Part shown: positions 18,110 through 26,979 of the stretch, piece by piece | Layout: each line of letters begins with the position of its first letter | Numbering within the stretch: position 1 is the stretch's first letter | Source: Ferruginibacter sp. | GTDB lineage: Bacteria > Bacteroidota > Bacteroidia > Chitinophagales > Chitinophagaceae | Length of the DNA stretch: 60,138 bases | Assembly: GCA_014379905.1 (NCBI GenBank) | Contig: JACMKX010000052.1 | Coordinates: 1-60,138, forward strand | Direction: 5' to 3' | Notes under the pieces: generated by a model | Seen by the model: the letters and a program-made list of their open reading frames with translations, nothing else | Told to the model about the DNA's origin: nothing | Databases searched by the model: none | Position numbers and translations under genes: made by a program

Positions 18110-19987
18110 ATGCAAAAAGGAAATATCCGGGTACAAACAGAGAACATATTCCCGATAATAAAGAAATTTTTATACAGCGAACATGACATTTTTATCCGTG
18201 AACTTGTCAGTAATGCAGTGGATGCTACGCAAAAAGTGAAAACATTGTCATCCATCGGCGAAGCAAAAGGAGAACTGGGAGCGTTGCGCATTGATGTAAC
18301 ATTGGATGCCAATAATAAAACACTCACCATCAGCGACCGTGGGGTAGGTATGACGGAAGAAGAAGTTGATAAATACCTTAACCAGGTAGCCTTTAGCGGG
18401 GCCGAAGAATTTTTAGAAAAATACAAAGGTCAGAATGAAAATAATATCATCGGCCATTTTGGATTAGGATTTTATTCTGCCTTTATGGTGAGCGAAAAAG
18501 TAGAAGTGATCACTAAAAGTTTTAAAGAAGGCGCCGCCGCCGTAAAGTGGGAATGTGATGGCAGCCCGGAATTTACCCTGGAACCGGCAGAAAAAGAATT
18601 AAGAGGTACAGATATCATTCTCCATATTAATGAAGAAAGCAAAGAATTCCTGGATGCGCATAAAGTAAAATCTGTACTCGAAAAATTCTGTAAGTTTTTA
18701 CCCGTTGCCATTTATTTTCATGATGTAAATGAAGTAAAGGAAATAAAGGAAGCAAAAGAAGGGGAAGAAATTGAAGCAGAAAAAGCAATCAACAATACCA
18801 ATCCGGCCTGGACAAAAAAGCCATCGGAATTAAGCAAAGAAGACTACGAGCAATTTTACAGGGAATTATATCCTTTCAGTGAAACACCCCTGTTTTGGAT
18901 TCACCTGAATGTTGACTATCCTTTTAACCTCACTGGTATTTTATATTTCCCTAAAATTAAACAGAGTTACGAGATTCAGAAAGACAAGATCCAGTTGTAC
19001 AGCAACCAGGTTTTTGTAACCGATGAAGTAAAAGATATCGTGCCCGAATTTTTGATGCTGTTGCATGGCGTAATTGACAGCCCGGATATTCCTTTAAATG
19101 TAAGCCGCAGTTATCTCCAGGGAGATCCTAATGTAAAAAAGATCAATGCACACATCACGAAAAAAGTAGCAGATAAACTGGAAGAAATTTTCAGGAGTGA
19201 TCGTGCAGCTTTTGAAGAAAAATGGGAAAGCCTGGGTTTGTTTGTTAAGTATGGTATGATGACAGATGATAAGTTTTTGGATAAAGCCAATAACTTTTTC
19301 GTGATGCAGGATACCACCGGAAAGTTTTACACTTTGGAAGAATATAAAACAGCTACGGAATCACAAAAAAATAAGGAAGGCAAACAGGTTATTTTATACA
19401 GCACCAACCCTGTACAGCAAGACGCCTACATTCAGCAGGCAGTAGCCAAAGGATATAGTGTGGTAAAAATGGAAACCCTGGTTGATTCAGCTTTTATTAA
19501 CACGGTAGAAATGAAATGGAGCGATGTACTGTTCACCAGGGTGGATGCCGACATTGCAGATAACCTGGTTGATAAATCTGAAGGCAACGACAGTGTGCTG
19601 AGTAAAGATGATGCGGATAAATTAAAATCTTTGTTTGAGCAGCCGCTGGAAGGGATACATGTAAGTGTGGAAGTAAAAGGACTGAGTGCCGAAGCGCCAC
19701 CTGTAACAGCAACACGACCCGAACAAATGCGCCGGATGAAAGACATGGCTTCTATGGGTGGTGGCATGGCTGCATTTTATGCCCAAATGCCCGATGAAGT
19801 TAACCTTACCGTAAATGGTAATCACCCCATATTCGGAAACATACTGGCAGTTGAAGAAGCCGCTAAACAACAAAAACTGGTTAAGAACCTGGGCGATCTT
19901 GCGTTACTGTCGCAGGGATTACTGACGGGTAAAAATCTCACCGACTTTATTAACAGGAGTGTGGAGCTGATGGAGAATAAGAATTAA
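18110..19987 (+). CDS. htpG: Molecular chaperone HtpG (Hsp90)
   Basis: 625 residues from ATG 18110, a normal length for bacterial Hsp90. The start at 18014 is rejected because it lies within the preceding terminator. The GHKL ATPase signatures are present: ELVSNAVDA at 31-39 with the catalytic E and N, ISDRGVGM at 74-81, and GHFGLGFYSAFMV at 115-127. The middle domain has the conserved LNVSRSYLQGD block. HtpG is a cytosolic ATP-dependent dimeric chaperone for late folding steps and stress. It appears monocistronic, with terminators on both sides. A poor promoter candidate (TTTT, 20 nt, TGCTTTTG at 18065-18072) lies upstream. Confidence 0.97.
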   Translation: MQKGNIRVQTENIFPIIKKFLYSEHDIFIRELVSNAVDATQKVKTLSSIGEAKGELGALRIDVTLDANNKTLTISDRGVGMTEEEVDKYLNQVAFSGAEEFLEKYKGQNENNIIGHFGLGFYSAFMVSEKVEVITKSFKEGAAAVKWECDGSPEFTLEPAEKELRGTDIILHINEESKEFLDAHKVKSVLEKFCKFLPVAIYFHDVNEVKEIKEAKEGEEIEAEKAINNTNPAWTKKPSELSKEDYEQFYRELYPFSETPLFWIHLNVDYPFNLTGILYFPKIKQSYEIQKDKIQLYSNQVFVTDEVKDIVPEFLMLLHGVIDSPDIPLNVSRSYLQGDPNVKKINAHITKKVADKLEEIFRSDRAAFEEKWESLGLFVKYGMMTDDKFLDKANNFFVMQDTTGKFYTLEEYKTATESQKNKEGKQVILYSTNPVQQDAYIQQAVAKGYSVVKMETLVDSAFINTVEMKWSDVLFTRVDADIADNLVDKSEGNDSVLSKDDADKLKSLFEQPLEGIHVSVEVKGLSAEAPPVTATRPEQMRRMKDMASMGGGMAAFYAQMPDEVNLTVNGNHPIFGNILAVEEAAKQQKLVKNLGDLALLSQGLLTGKNLTDFINRSVELMENKN

Positions 19988-20000
19988 TTTTTAGCTAAGA

Positions 20001-20051
20001 AAAAAGGAGAACAAGGGGCAGGTAACAGCGCTTTTGTTCTCCTTTTTTTTG
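20001..20051 (+). terminator. htpG terminator
   Basis: AAAAAGGAGAACAA (20001-20014) pairs with TTGTTCTCCTTTTT (20034-20047) over a 19-nt loop, followed by a T-run. Confidence 0.75.
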
Positions 20052-20309
20052 CTGAAATTATTTCTTTTTTTTCTCTTTCAATCTTTTTTCTCTTTGATTA
20101 ATTGCAGGCTTCAATAAGGAATGTAGAAGTAAGTTTTAGCCAGGAGAACAAAGAGGAAAGGAGCATATAGAGTAGATGACGCCTTCATTTGTTGCCCTTT
20201 TGTCTTGCTAAAATAATCTCCTTGTTCTCCTTTTATTTTTCCTAAAACAATTTCTTTTTTCTCTTTCGCTCTTTGTTCTCTTAGCTGAAATACTGCTACC
20301 TTATATTTT
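20048..20309. repeat. Gene-free pyrimidine-rich stretch with repeated TTGTTCTCC motifs
   Basis: No coding potential was seen between htpG and the methyltransferase stop. The stretch is strongly strand-biased (C/T-rich) and repeats TTGTTCTC at about 20034, 20223 and 20272, each followed by similar T/C-rich sequence. A purine-rich inverted copy (CAGGAGAACAAAGAGG) lies near 20141. The copies could fold into alternative hairpins with the htpG terminator. Origin unknown. Confidence 0.5.
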
Positions 20310-20975
20310 CTATTTCTGCAGGATCACCGCTTCCAGGTATTTCATTTTTTGTGTATGATAAGTCTGGGTGTAGCCCGCATCAAGGAATAAATGTTTTTGT
20401 AAAGGATTGGCATAAATGATTGTTATCGTCCTTGGGTTTTCTTCCAGGCTTATTTCTATATTTTCAATAACGCCGCTCATGATCATTTCATCAAAAGGAT
20501 TAAACATAAAAATACAATCTGCATCCGCCGGGATTTCGAAATAAAAGGCATCATTATTAAGCACTTTAAATTGCAGTACCGGGAATCTTTGCTGTGTTTT
20601 TAAAAGATTCAGTTTGCTTTGATCACAAAATTCTTTTGAAAAATCTATGCCTGTTATTTTTGTTGCTCCCATTTGTGCAGCTACACACATAGCCCTCCCT
20701 TTACCACAACCAATATCAATAAAATGTTTGGAAAGGGAAGGATCGTATTGCCGGAAGATGTCTTCGATCACATCATAACTCACCGGCATGTAAATAGTGG
20801 CATGTTCGGTATCAATTCCTTTTTCTTCCAGTGAATCCAGTTCATCTGCGCCGGTTGTTTGTATGCCATATTTTCGCTCGCCTTTTACTTCCCTGCCAAT
20901 GATATGCGTGGCGATACGAATGTTCCAGTTGGAAGCCAGGTAAAAAAAATAACGGGTATAATCAAGAAATGCCAT
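20310..20975 (-). CDS. Class I SAM-dependent methyltransferase
   Basis: 221 residues, cytoplasmic. Motif I (HFIDIGCGKGRAM, 84-96) and the acidic residue ending strand 2 (ITGIDFS, D111) form the SAM-binding Rossmann core; MFNPFDE at 157-163 stands where the motif IV catalytic segment is expected. The substrate cannot be told from the sequence. It starts only 3 bp after the recJ stop and is the third gene of the polyprenyl synthase-recJ operon. A role in quinone methylation would fit the first gene, but the protein does not resemble UbiE/MenG closely, so this is only a suggestion. Confidence 0.8.
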   Translation of the reverse strand: MAFLDYTRYFFYLASNWNIRIATHIIGREVKGERKYGIQTTGADELDSLEEKGIDTEHATIYMPVSYDVIEDIFRQYDPSLSKHFIDIGCGKGRAMCVAAQMGATKITGIDFSKEFCDQSKLNLLKTQQRFPVLQFKVLNNDAFYFEIPADADCIFMFNPFDEMIMSGVIENIEISLEENPRTITIIYANPLQKHLFLDAGYTQTYHTQKMKYLEAVILQK

Positions 20976-20978
20976 TTA

Positions 20979-22694
20979 TCAGGTTGTAGGTTCACTAAGC
21001 TGGAGATCGATCATTTTAAGCTGCAGGGATTTGTTACCCTGCCATTCATTTTCATCAATGGTAAAAACAATATCGAGTGGCTGTTTCAGATCAAGCAGGT
21101 AAAATTTTTCTGCCATATTAAAGCCAATTCCCGTGAGGGTAATATTGTTTTGTTGCAATACAAAACGGATATGATTTTCTTTCACAATCTTTGAAAAACC
21201 GGTATTCATTACTTTTTTTGTAATAAAAACCGGGCGCATATTCTCAGGGCCGAAAGGTTCCATCTGGCAAAGGATATCGTAGAAGGAAGGGCTGATCTCC
21301 TGGAAATTTATGGCAGCATCAATTATTATTTCCGGTACCAGTAGTGCTGCTGTAATGGTAGCCGATACTACTGCTTCAAATTTGTTGCTGAAAGCTATTA
21401 CATTTTCCGGGAGCATAGAAAGACCCGCTGCGGCAAAATGCCCGCCATAGGCGACCAGGTATTCCCGGCATTCGTAAATAGCTTCGTATAAATTAAATCC
21501 GGGTACACTCCTGGCACTCCCGGTTGCAAAGCCCCCGCTTTTTGTCAGCACCACTGTTGGTTTGTAATGGTGTTCAATAATTCTGGAAGCTACAATGCCT
21601 ACCACACCTTTGTGCCAGTGTTCTTTATATACAACAGATGATTTACGGTTGCTGTGCCCGGCATCGGCAAGAATGATTTCCAATGCTTCTTCGGTAATGC
21701 TGCTATCGGCTTCTTTTCTTTCAGCATTATCATTGTGCAGCATTTCTGCGAATATCAAAGCCTGTTCAAAATCTTTTTCAGTAAATAATTGTACAGCTTT
21801 CCGGGCATCGTCCATACGGCCTGCGGCATTCACTCTGGGTGCAATAACGAACACAACATTGGTGATGTGCAGCTTGCTGCTGATGCCTGCCAATTGTATC
21901 AGCGCTTTTATGCCCGGGCAGGGATCATTGTTGATCTTCTCCACACCATAATATGCAAGCACCCGGTTTTCGCCCGTCATGGGTACAATGTCGGCAGCAA
22001 TGGCGGTAGCTAAAAGGTCCAGGTACCGGTAAGTAAATTCTTCAGGAAGATTCAAATGTTCTGCCAATGCGCTCATCAATTTAAAACCCACCCCGCATCC
22101 GCATAATTCTTTGTATGGATAATTACAATCCGCTTGTTTGGGATTTAAAATGGCGGAAGCCGCAGGTAAAATACTGCCGGGTAAATGGTGATCGCATACC
22201 ACGAAATCAATTCCGAGTGTAGCTGCATATGCTATCAGTTCTACAGATTTTATGCCGCAGTCGAGGCATACAATAAGAGAGAAATTATGATCTTTTGCAA
22301 AATCAATCCCCATCTTGCTCACCCCATATCCCTCCCTGTAACGGTGAGGGATATAAAAGTCTAATTGTTGTTCATCATAAATGGAAACGAGAAACTGGTA
22401 CATGCTGGCAACAGCGGTGGTGCCATCTACATCATAATCACCAAAAACCAAAATTTTTTCCTGGTTGCCGATGGCGGCCATAATACGGTTTACGGCCTGC
22501 TGCATATCTTTCATCAACCAGGGGCTGTGGAGCATACCCAGCTGCGGCCGGAAATAGTTTTTTGCTTCATCAAAAGTACGGATGCCTCTTTGCGTAAGTA
22601 TTGTACATACAGGCTTCGATACTGTCAAAGCTTTTTGAAGCGTAGTAACCTGCTCTTCATCATAGGGTAATATCTTCCATCTTTTGGCCTGCAT
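20979..22694 (-). CDS. recJ: Single-stranded-DNA-specific exonuclease RecJ
   Basis: 571 residues, the usual RecJ length. DHH phosphoesterase motifs are present: DYDVDG at 86-91, D145 in CLDCGIKS, DHH at 168-170, and APRVNAAGRMDDA further on. The DHHA1 part has SARSVPGFNLYEAI and YGGHFAAAGLSM. RecJ degrades single-stranded DNA 5' to 3' in recombination and repair. Its ATG overlaps the stop of the upstream prenyl synthase (TAATG), indicating translational coupling. Confidence 0.96.
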   Translation of the reverse strand: MQAKRWKILPYDEEQVTTLQKALTVSKPVCTILTQRGIRTFDEAKNYFRPQLGMLHSPWLMKDMQQAVNRIMAAIGNQEKILVFGDYDVDGTTAVASMYQFLVSIYDEQQLDFYIPHRYREGYGVSKMGIDFAKDHNFSLIVCLDCGIKSVELIAYAATLGIDFVVCDHHLPGSILPAASAILNPKQADCNYPYKELCGCGVGFKLMSALAEHLNLPEEFTYRYLDLLATAIAADIVPMTGENRVLAYYGVEKINNDPCPGIKALIQLAGISSKLHITNVVFVIAPRVNAAGRMDDARKAVQLFTEKDFEQALIFAEMLHNDNAERKEADSSITEEALEIILADAGHSNRKSSVVYKEHWHKGVVGIVASRIIEHHYKPTVVLTKSGGFATGSARSVPGFNLYEAIYECREYLVAYGGHFAAAGLSMLPENVIAFSNKFEAVVSATITAALLVPEIIIDAAINFQEISPSFYDILCQMEPFGPENMRPVFITKKVMNTGFSKIVKENHIRFVLQQNNITLTGIGFNMAEKFYLLDLKQPLDIVFTIDENEWQGNKSLQLKMIDLQLSEPTT

Positions 22695-23656
22695 TAATAT
22701 TTTCTATCGGTCGTAAATCTAACTAATTCTTCTAAAGAATCCCTTGCAGGGTTAGGGGAAAAAGACCCTAATATTTTGAGTGCTTCATCCCTGTAATGGA
22801 ACATTTTTTCTTCTGCATAACTAATGCCACCACACCTGGTAACTTCATCAATTACCTGCTGCACTTTTTCTTTGTTCCTGTTTTCGTTTTTAACAATGTA
22901 GATGAGTGCTCTTTTGGTAGCCTTGTCAACTTTGTTCAATGTGTATATTAATGGCAGCGTTAACTTTTTTTCTTTGATATCATTTCCCGTAGGTTTTCCT
23001 ACATCTGCATTTCCATAATCAAACAGGTCGTCTTTTATCTGGAAGGCGATACCTACTTTTTCGCCAAATGTTTTCATTTGGTCTGCAATAGATTTATCTT
23101 TTGTAGTGCTCCATGCACCAACCGCACAAGCGGAAGAAAGAAGGGAGGCAGTTTTATTGCGGATGATCTCAAAATAAATAGCTTCATCAAGGTTTAGTTT
23201 TCTCGATTTTTCCATTTGTAACAGTTCTCCTTCACTCATTTGTTTTACTGCCTCAGATAAAATATGAAGGTGTTCAAAATCATCGTGGGAAGTTGATAAA
23301 AGCAGTCCTTTAGACAACAGGTAATCGCCGACCAAAACAGCGATTTTATTTTTCCATATTGCATTAATAGAAAAGAAACCTCTTCGCTCAAATGATTCAT
23401 CTACCACATCATCGTGAACAAGGGTAGCAGTATGTAACAGTTCCACCAGGGCAGCAGCCCTGTAAGTACTTTCATTAATTTCTCCGTGTAATTTGGCACT
23501 CAATAAAACAAACATGGGTCGTAGTTGCTTACCCTTGCGTTTTATAATGTACTTCATAATCCTGTCGAGCAGGGCTGTATTGCTCTTTACAGCATCCGAA
23601 AATTTACTTTCAAAAGTCTTTAACTCCTGCCCAATGATGTTTTTTACAAAATCCAT
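22694..23656 (-). CDS. Polyprenyl synthetase (long-chain trans-prenyl diphosphate synthase)
   Basis: 320 residues from the ATG at 23656 (MDFVKNIIGQ); a longer in-frame start at 23701 would lie inside the promoter. Both aspartate-rich motifs are present: DDVVD at 82-86 followed by ERRG, and DDLFD at 209-213, plus the KRKGKQLRP substrate-binding block near residue 40. The enzyme extends farnesyl or geranyl diphosphate with IPP, probably to make the quinone side chain (octaprenyl-type). Product length cannot be read safely, so no symbol is given. It is the first gene of the operon with recJ and the methyltransferase. Confidence 0.92.
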   Translation of the reverse strand: MDFVKNIIGQELKTFESKFSDAVKSNTALLDRIMKYIIKRKGKQLRPMFVLLSAKLHGEINESTYRAAALVELLHTATLVHDDVVDESFERRGFFSINAIWKNKIAVLVGDYLLSKGLLLSTSHDDFEHLHILSEAVKQMSEGELLQMEKSRKLNLDEAIYFEIIRNKTASLLSSACAVGAWSTTKDKSIADQMKTFGEKVGIAFQIKDDLFDYGNADVGKPTGNDIKEKKLTLPLIYTLNKVDKATKRALIYIVKNENRNKEKVQQVIDEVTRCGGISYAEEKMFHYRDEALKILGSFSPNPARDSLEELVRFTTDRKY

Positions 23657-23671
23657 TTGTCTTAAAAAACG

Positions 23672-23702
23672 GCAATTTAACACACTGTAAGGCCACGGCA
23701 AA
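23672..23702 (-). promoter_or_regulatory. Promoter of the polyprenyl synthase-recJ operon
   Basis: On the minus strand TTTG (23702-23699), 19 nt, then TAAATTGC (23679-23672). The -33 box is perfect. The -7 box is a TAnnTTGC variant, also seen before the ferredoxin gene. It predicts a short leader to the ATG at 23656. Confidence 0.45.
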
Positions 23703-23832
23703 TTATTATTTTAGGGTAGGCTTCAACGTTATTAAAAAGTTAGGTGCAGCAAAAAAATACTTGTTTTTGTCATAATGTAAGCAAAAAAGTTCATTTTTGC
23801 ACTATAACCGGGCTAAATAAATGCTAAAAAAA

Positions 23833-23864
23833 TTTGTATTTTAGTGCCGGTTTAAATACATTTG
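23833..23864 (+). promoter_or_regulatory. Consensus Bacteroidota promoter of the OmpA-like gene
   Basis: TTTG at 23833-23836, a 20-nt spacer, then TACATTTG at 23857-23864: both boxes perfect. The predicted start is near 23868, giving a leader of about 42 nt. Confidence 0.75.
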
Positions 23865-23909
23865 CATTTAATCAACTCGTATATTTAGAAATCTATCAAT
23901 CATTAAGTT

Positions 23910-25487
23910 ATGGCAAGCAAAAAGTACAAATTATTAATGGCGGGAGTTTTTATGCTCTTAGCAACGGGTGCATTCGCCCAATCCGGGAGCGGTTACGACG
24001 TATATGATTCGTCTGTGATCACTTCTAAAAGAATGCCTCAGCAAAACGAATTTTGGAACAATGCTTATAATTTTCCCGCTAAACCACGCAATATGTGGGA
24101 AATAGGTATTTCAGCTGGTAATTTCAGCGTTTCCGGCGACGTGGCTTCAAAACTTCCAACACTGGGTTTTGCAGCACATGTAAGAAAAGCATTTGGTTAT
24201 GTGTTCTCTTTAAGGTTACAATACCTTTATGGAACTGCTAAAGGCTTAAACTACAGGGGTTCTCAAAATTACAATAAGAATGAAGCCTGGGCTGCCTATT
24301 CAGCTCCCGGACTGGTGTTCTACAACTACAAAAACCAAACACAGGACCTGAGTTTACAAGGTATTTTTAGTTTAAATAATATCCGTTTCCACAAAAACAA
24401 AACCGGCATTGTGTTCTATGGTGGTGTTGGTGCCGGTGCTACTGCATACCAGGTTAAAGTAAACGCTTTGGATGAAAATGGCGATACTTATGAAGACCTG
24501 TTTGCTACACTTAATCCTTCGATTAATTACGGAGACAGGAAAGATATCCTGGACGCTTTGAAAGATGGTATGGATGATACTTATGAAACTGAAGCACAAG
24601 CCCAGGGTGACCGTCGCCCTACATTAGGGGATAATACCCTAAGGTTCTCTGCTCATGCATTAGCAGGTGTGGCAGTTAAATTAGGTAAAAGAATAAACAT
24701 TGCTTTAGAAAACCGTCACACTTTCGTTAAAGATGACCTGTTAGACGGTCAGCAATGGCAGGAAAGCCCAAGTGGTGATGCAGCTTTAACCAGCAACTGG
24801 GATTCTTACAACTACCTTTCATTAGGTTTGAACTTCAACCTGGGTGCTAAATCTGTTGAACCATTATGGTGGTTAAATCCATTGGATTATGCATATAGCG
24901 AACTGAACAATCCTAAACACATGAAACTGCCAAAACCAGTATTTGATGATGCTGATGGCGACGGTGTGGTTGATCAGTTAGATCGTGAACCAAACACTCC
25001 TGCTGGTTGCCCCGTTGATACACACGGTGTAACTAAAGATACAGATGGTGATGGTGTTCCTGATTGTAAAGACAAACAACTGATCACTCCAACAGAGTGT
25101 CAACCAGTTGATGCGGATGGTGTTGGTAAATGCCCTGAACCACAGTGTTGCACAGATATTAAAAACAGCGGCGGTGGCGTCGGTAACACTCAGTGTCCTT
25201 CTGCCTACCCAAGCATTACTTTCAAAGGAAACGGTGCAGCTTTAAGCAGCGATGCTAAAGCAATGGCCGCTTCAGTTGCAGCAACAATGAAATCAAATCC
25301 AAATTGCTCTATTACTATCAATGGCTATCCTGAAGCATCTAAAGCTTCACAGGCTGCTTGTCAGAAAAGAATAGACGCTATCAAAATGTACTTAGTAGAA
25401 TCTCAAGGCATCAGTGCTGACAGGATCTCAACTAATTGCGAAGTTGGTGGTGGAGATAAAAATACTGTAGACATCAAGTCTAATTAA
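23910..25487 (+). CDS. OmpA-like outer-membrane protein with thrombospondin type 3-like calcium motifs
   Basis: 525 residues. A signal peptide ends at AFA (residue 23). Residues of about 45-320 are a beta-barrel-like region beginning WEIGISAGNFSVSGD. DADGDGVVD and DTDGDGVPD near 345-395 are thrombospondin type 3-like acidic repeats that often link barrel and periplasmic domain. The last 90 residues look like an OmpA-C peptidoglycan-binding domain (ITINGYPEASKASQAACQKR) with a degenerate core motif, so binding should be checked. It is cysteine-rich between the two parts. A consensus promoter and a strong terminator make it a well-expressed single gene; a structural role between outer membrane and cell wall is likely. 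Confidence 0.85.
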   Translation: MASKKYKLLMAGVFMLLATGAFAQSGSGYDVYDSSVITSKRMPQQNEFWNNAYNFPAKPRNMWEIGISAGNFSVSGDVASKLPTLGFAAHVRKAFGYVFSLRLQYLYGTAKGLNYRGSQNYNKNEAWAAYSAPGLVFYNYKNQTQDLSLQGIFSLNNIRFHKNKTGIVFYGGVGAGATAYQVKVNALDENGDTYEDLFATLNPSINYGDRKDILDALKDGMDDTYETEAQAQGDRRPTLGDNTLRFSAHALAGVAVKLGKRINIALENRHTFVKDDLLDGQQWQESPSGDAALTSNWDSYNYLSLGLNFNLGAKSVEPLWWLNPLDYAYSELNNPKHMKLPKPVFDDADGDGVVDQLDREPNTPAGCPVDTHGVTKDTDGDGVPDCKDKQLITPTECQPVDADGVGKCPEPQCCTDIKNSGGGVGNTQCPSAYPSITFKGNGAALSSDAKAMAASVAATMKSNPNCSITINGYPEASKASQAACQKRIDAIKMYLVESQGISADRISTNCEVGGGDKNTVDIKSN

Positions 25488-25523
25488 TAACTAAGTTTTA
25501 ATTCCACTTTTTGCTCAATGATG

Positions 25524-25551
25524 AAACCCTCCCTTTCGGGAGGGTTTTTTT
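25524..25551 (+). terminator. Terminator of the OmpA-like gene
   Basis: AAACCCTCCC and GGGAGGGTTT pair perfectly around TTTC, followed by a run of T. Confidence 0.9.
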
Positions 25552-25649
25552 ATGCTTACCCGTTCGCAACTACCCCGGGAGGTTTAAGGTTGCATGGAGA
25601 TTATAAGTTTTTAAGTCATATTCGGGCTGACAAACAGAATAAAATTTAA

Positions 25650-25696
25650 AAAAGTTGTACCAAAAATTTTGCTACAAAAATTTTGGTACAACTTTT
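25650..25696. repeat. 16-bp perfect inverted repeat
   Basis: AAAAGTTGTACCAAAA (25650-25665) and TTTTGGTACAACTTTT (25681-25696) are exact inverted repeats with a 15-nt centre. The centre and right arm repeat AAAAATTTTG. It could be a second terminator (T-rich right flank), an operator, or the remnant of a small mobile element. It is the main feature of the 415-bp gap before the L,D-transpeptidase gene. Confidence 0.65.
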
Positions 25697-25751
25697 CTTT
25701 TATTTAAAGTATTTATAACGCATTATACAGTAACTATAGATTAATGTATAA

Positions 25752-25770
25752 ATTAATGATTATCATTATT
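25752..25770. promoter_or_regulatory. Fur-box-like palindrome
   Basis: ATTAATGATTATCATTATT matches the 19-bp Fur consensus GATAATGATAATCATTATC at 15 positions and is centred on AATGAT-T-ATCATT. It lies about 200 bp before the L,D-transpeptidase ATG and 93 bp before its -7 box, an unusual distance for a repressor site. The region is AT-rich, so chance is possible. Confidence 0.3.
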
Positions 25771-25862
25771 TTAAAGTTTCATTGTTTTTATCTTGTTAGT
25801 AACATCTTTATTTAGCAGGATAATTTTTTATAAACCTTAACGAGCTTTAAATATGTGCGGCC

Positions 25863-25870
25863 TACATTTG
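25863..25870 (+). promoter_or_regulatory. -7 element (TACATTTG) of the L,D-transpeptidase gene
   Basis: A perfect TAnnTTTG, continuing CA as in the OmpA-like promoter. No TTTG at -33. It predicts a leader of about 90 nt. Confidence 0.4.
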
Positions 25871-25966
25871 CAATCGGCATTAACAATCATCTCTAAATAA
25901 AATATTCTTATAGGCACAACATCTACTCTAATAAACCGTTTTCTTAACATAAATCAATATCAATCT

Positions 25967-26716
25967 ATGAAGAAATTCAGGCTTAAAGAGCTTTTCGTAT
26001 CCATTGCCATCGTTTTATTGTGCATCCTTACCCTACCGCTTGCATTTTCGAAGTCCAATGTATTAAAGGTAGCAACAGGTTCAAATACCATTACCCCCGC
26101 TGCCGGCATTGCTACCAGCCATAGTTTATTGCTCATTTATGATAGCCTGAACTTAGATGAACTGGGTTTATCGGCAGAGGCTTTCAACTACGCTATTACC
26201 GGTTATGAAAAATTAAAACAAAGCGGAAAGATCTTTAATGATAAAGTGATCTCTATCGTAGATTTTACAAAACCTTCTTATAAAAAGAGATTATTTGTTA
26301 TAGATCTGAATAACTACAAACTGCTGTTTAATACATATGTGGCACATGGACAAAATACCGGTGCAGCCTATGCAAAAGCATTTTCCAACAAAGCCGAAAG
26401 CCACCAGAGTAGTCTGGGATTTTATATTACTTCAGGCACCTACAATGGGGGCAACGGTTATTCCATGTATTTAAACGGCGTGGAAAACGGATTCAATAAC
26501 CAGGCTTACGACAGGTCGATTGTTATGCATGGCGCACCTTATGTTAGCGAAGGCATGATAAGAAGCAAAGGATATATAGGCCGTAGCCATGGTTGCCCTG
26601 CAGTGCCTGAAAAATTAAATAAGCCGATCATCGAAAAAATAAAAAATGGTTCCTGCTTTTTCATTTATTCAGACAATAGGAGTTATCTTTCAAAATCAAG
26701 ATTGCTGCATACATAA
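25967..26716 (+). CDS. Murein L,D-transpeptidase catalytic domain protein (YkuD_2 type)
   Basis: 249 residues. A hydrophobic N-terminal segment (10-28) acts as signal peptide or anchor. The catalytic domain occupies the second half: H188 in IVMHGAP and the YIGRSHGCPAVP block with catalytic C210, the L,D-transpeptidase signature. Such enzymes act in the periplasm on peptide stems of peptidoglycan (3-3 cross-links or attachment of proteins to it). It is monocistronic, with its own terminator and a long 5' region holding an inverted repeat and a Fur-like palindrome. The nearby OmpA-like protein is another wall-linked function, but the two are separated by a terminator. Confidence 0.88.
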   Translation: MKKFRLKELFVSIAIVLLCILTLPLAFSKSNVLKVATGSNTITPAAGIATSHSLLLIYDSLNLDELGLSAEAFNYAITGYEKLKQSGKIFNDKVISIVDFTKPSYKKRLFVIDLNNYKLLFNTYVAHGQNTGAAYAKAFSNKAESHQSSLGFYITSGTYNGGNGYSMYLNGVENGFNNQAYDRSIVMHGAPYVSEGMIRSKGYIGRSHGCPAVPEKLNKPIIEKIKNGSCFFIYSDNRSYLSKSRLLHT

Positions 26717-26743
26717 TTTTCTAAGTTCTTAAGAAAAGACCTT

Positions 26744-26775
26744 GCCTTCCACGACTAGTTCCTGGAAGGCTTTTT
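26744..26775 (+). terminator. Terminator of the L,D-transpeptidase gene
   Basis: GCCTTCCA (26744-26751) pairs with TGGAAGGC (26763-26770), followed by TTTTT. Confidence 0.85.
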
Positions 26776-26979
26776 AATTAAGAATGTCAGGATTTGGATT
26801 TGTGGATGTTGGGATGACTGGATGGAGAGAGGCAGATCGGTTTCCTGCAGTTCTTTTTAAATGTAATTAGTAATTAGGATATATCAGCTAAGCGCTTGCA
26901 GCTAAAAGATGGTGGGTTTAATTCGTGTAATTCGAAAAATTCGTGTAATATTTTAATAACTTCACTTAAATTTTTTTTA

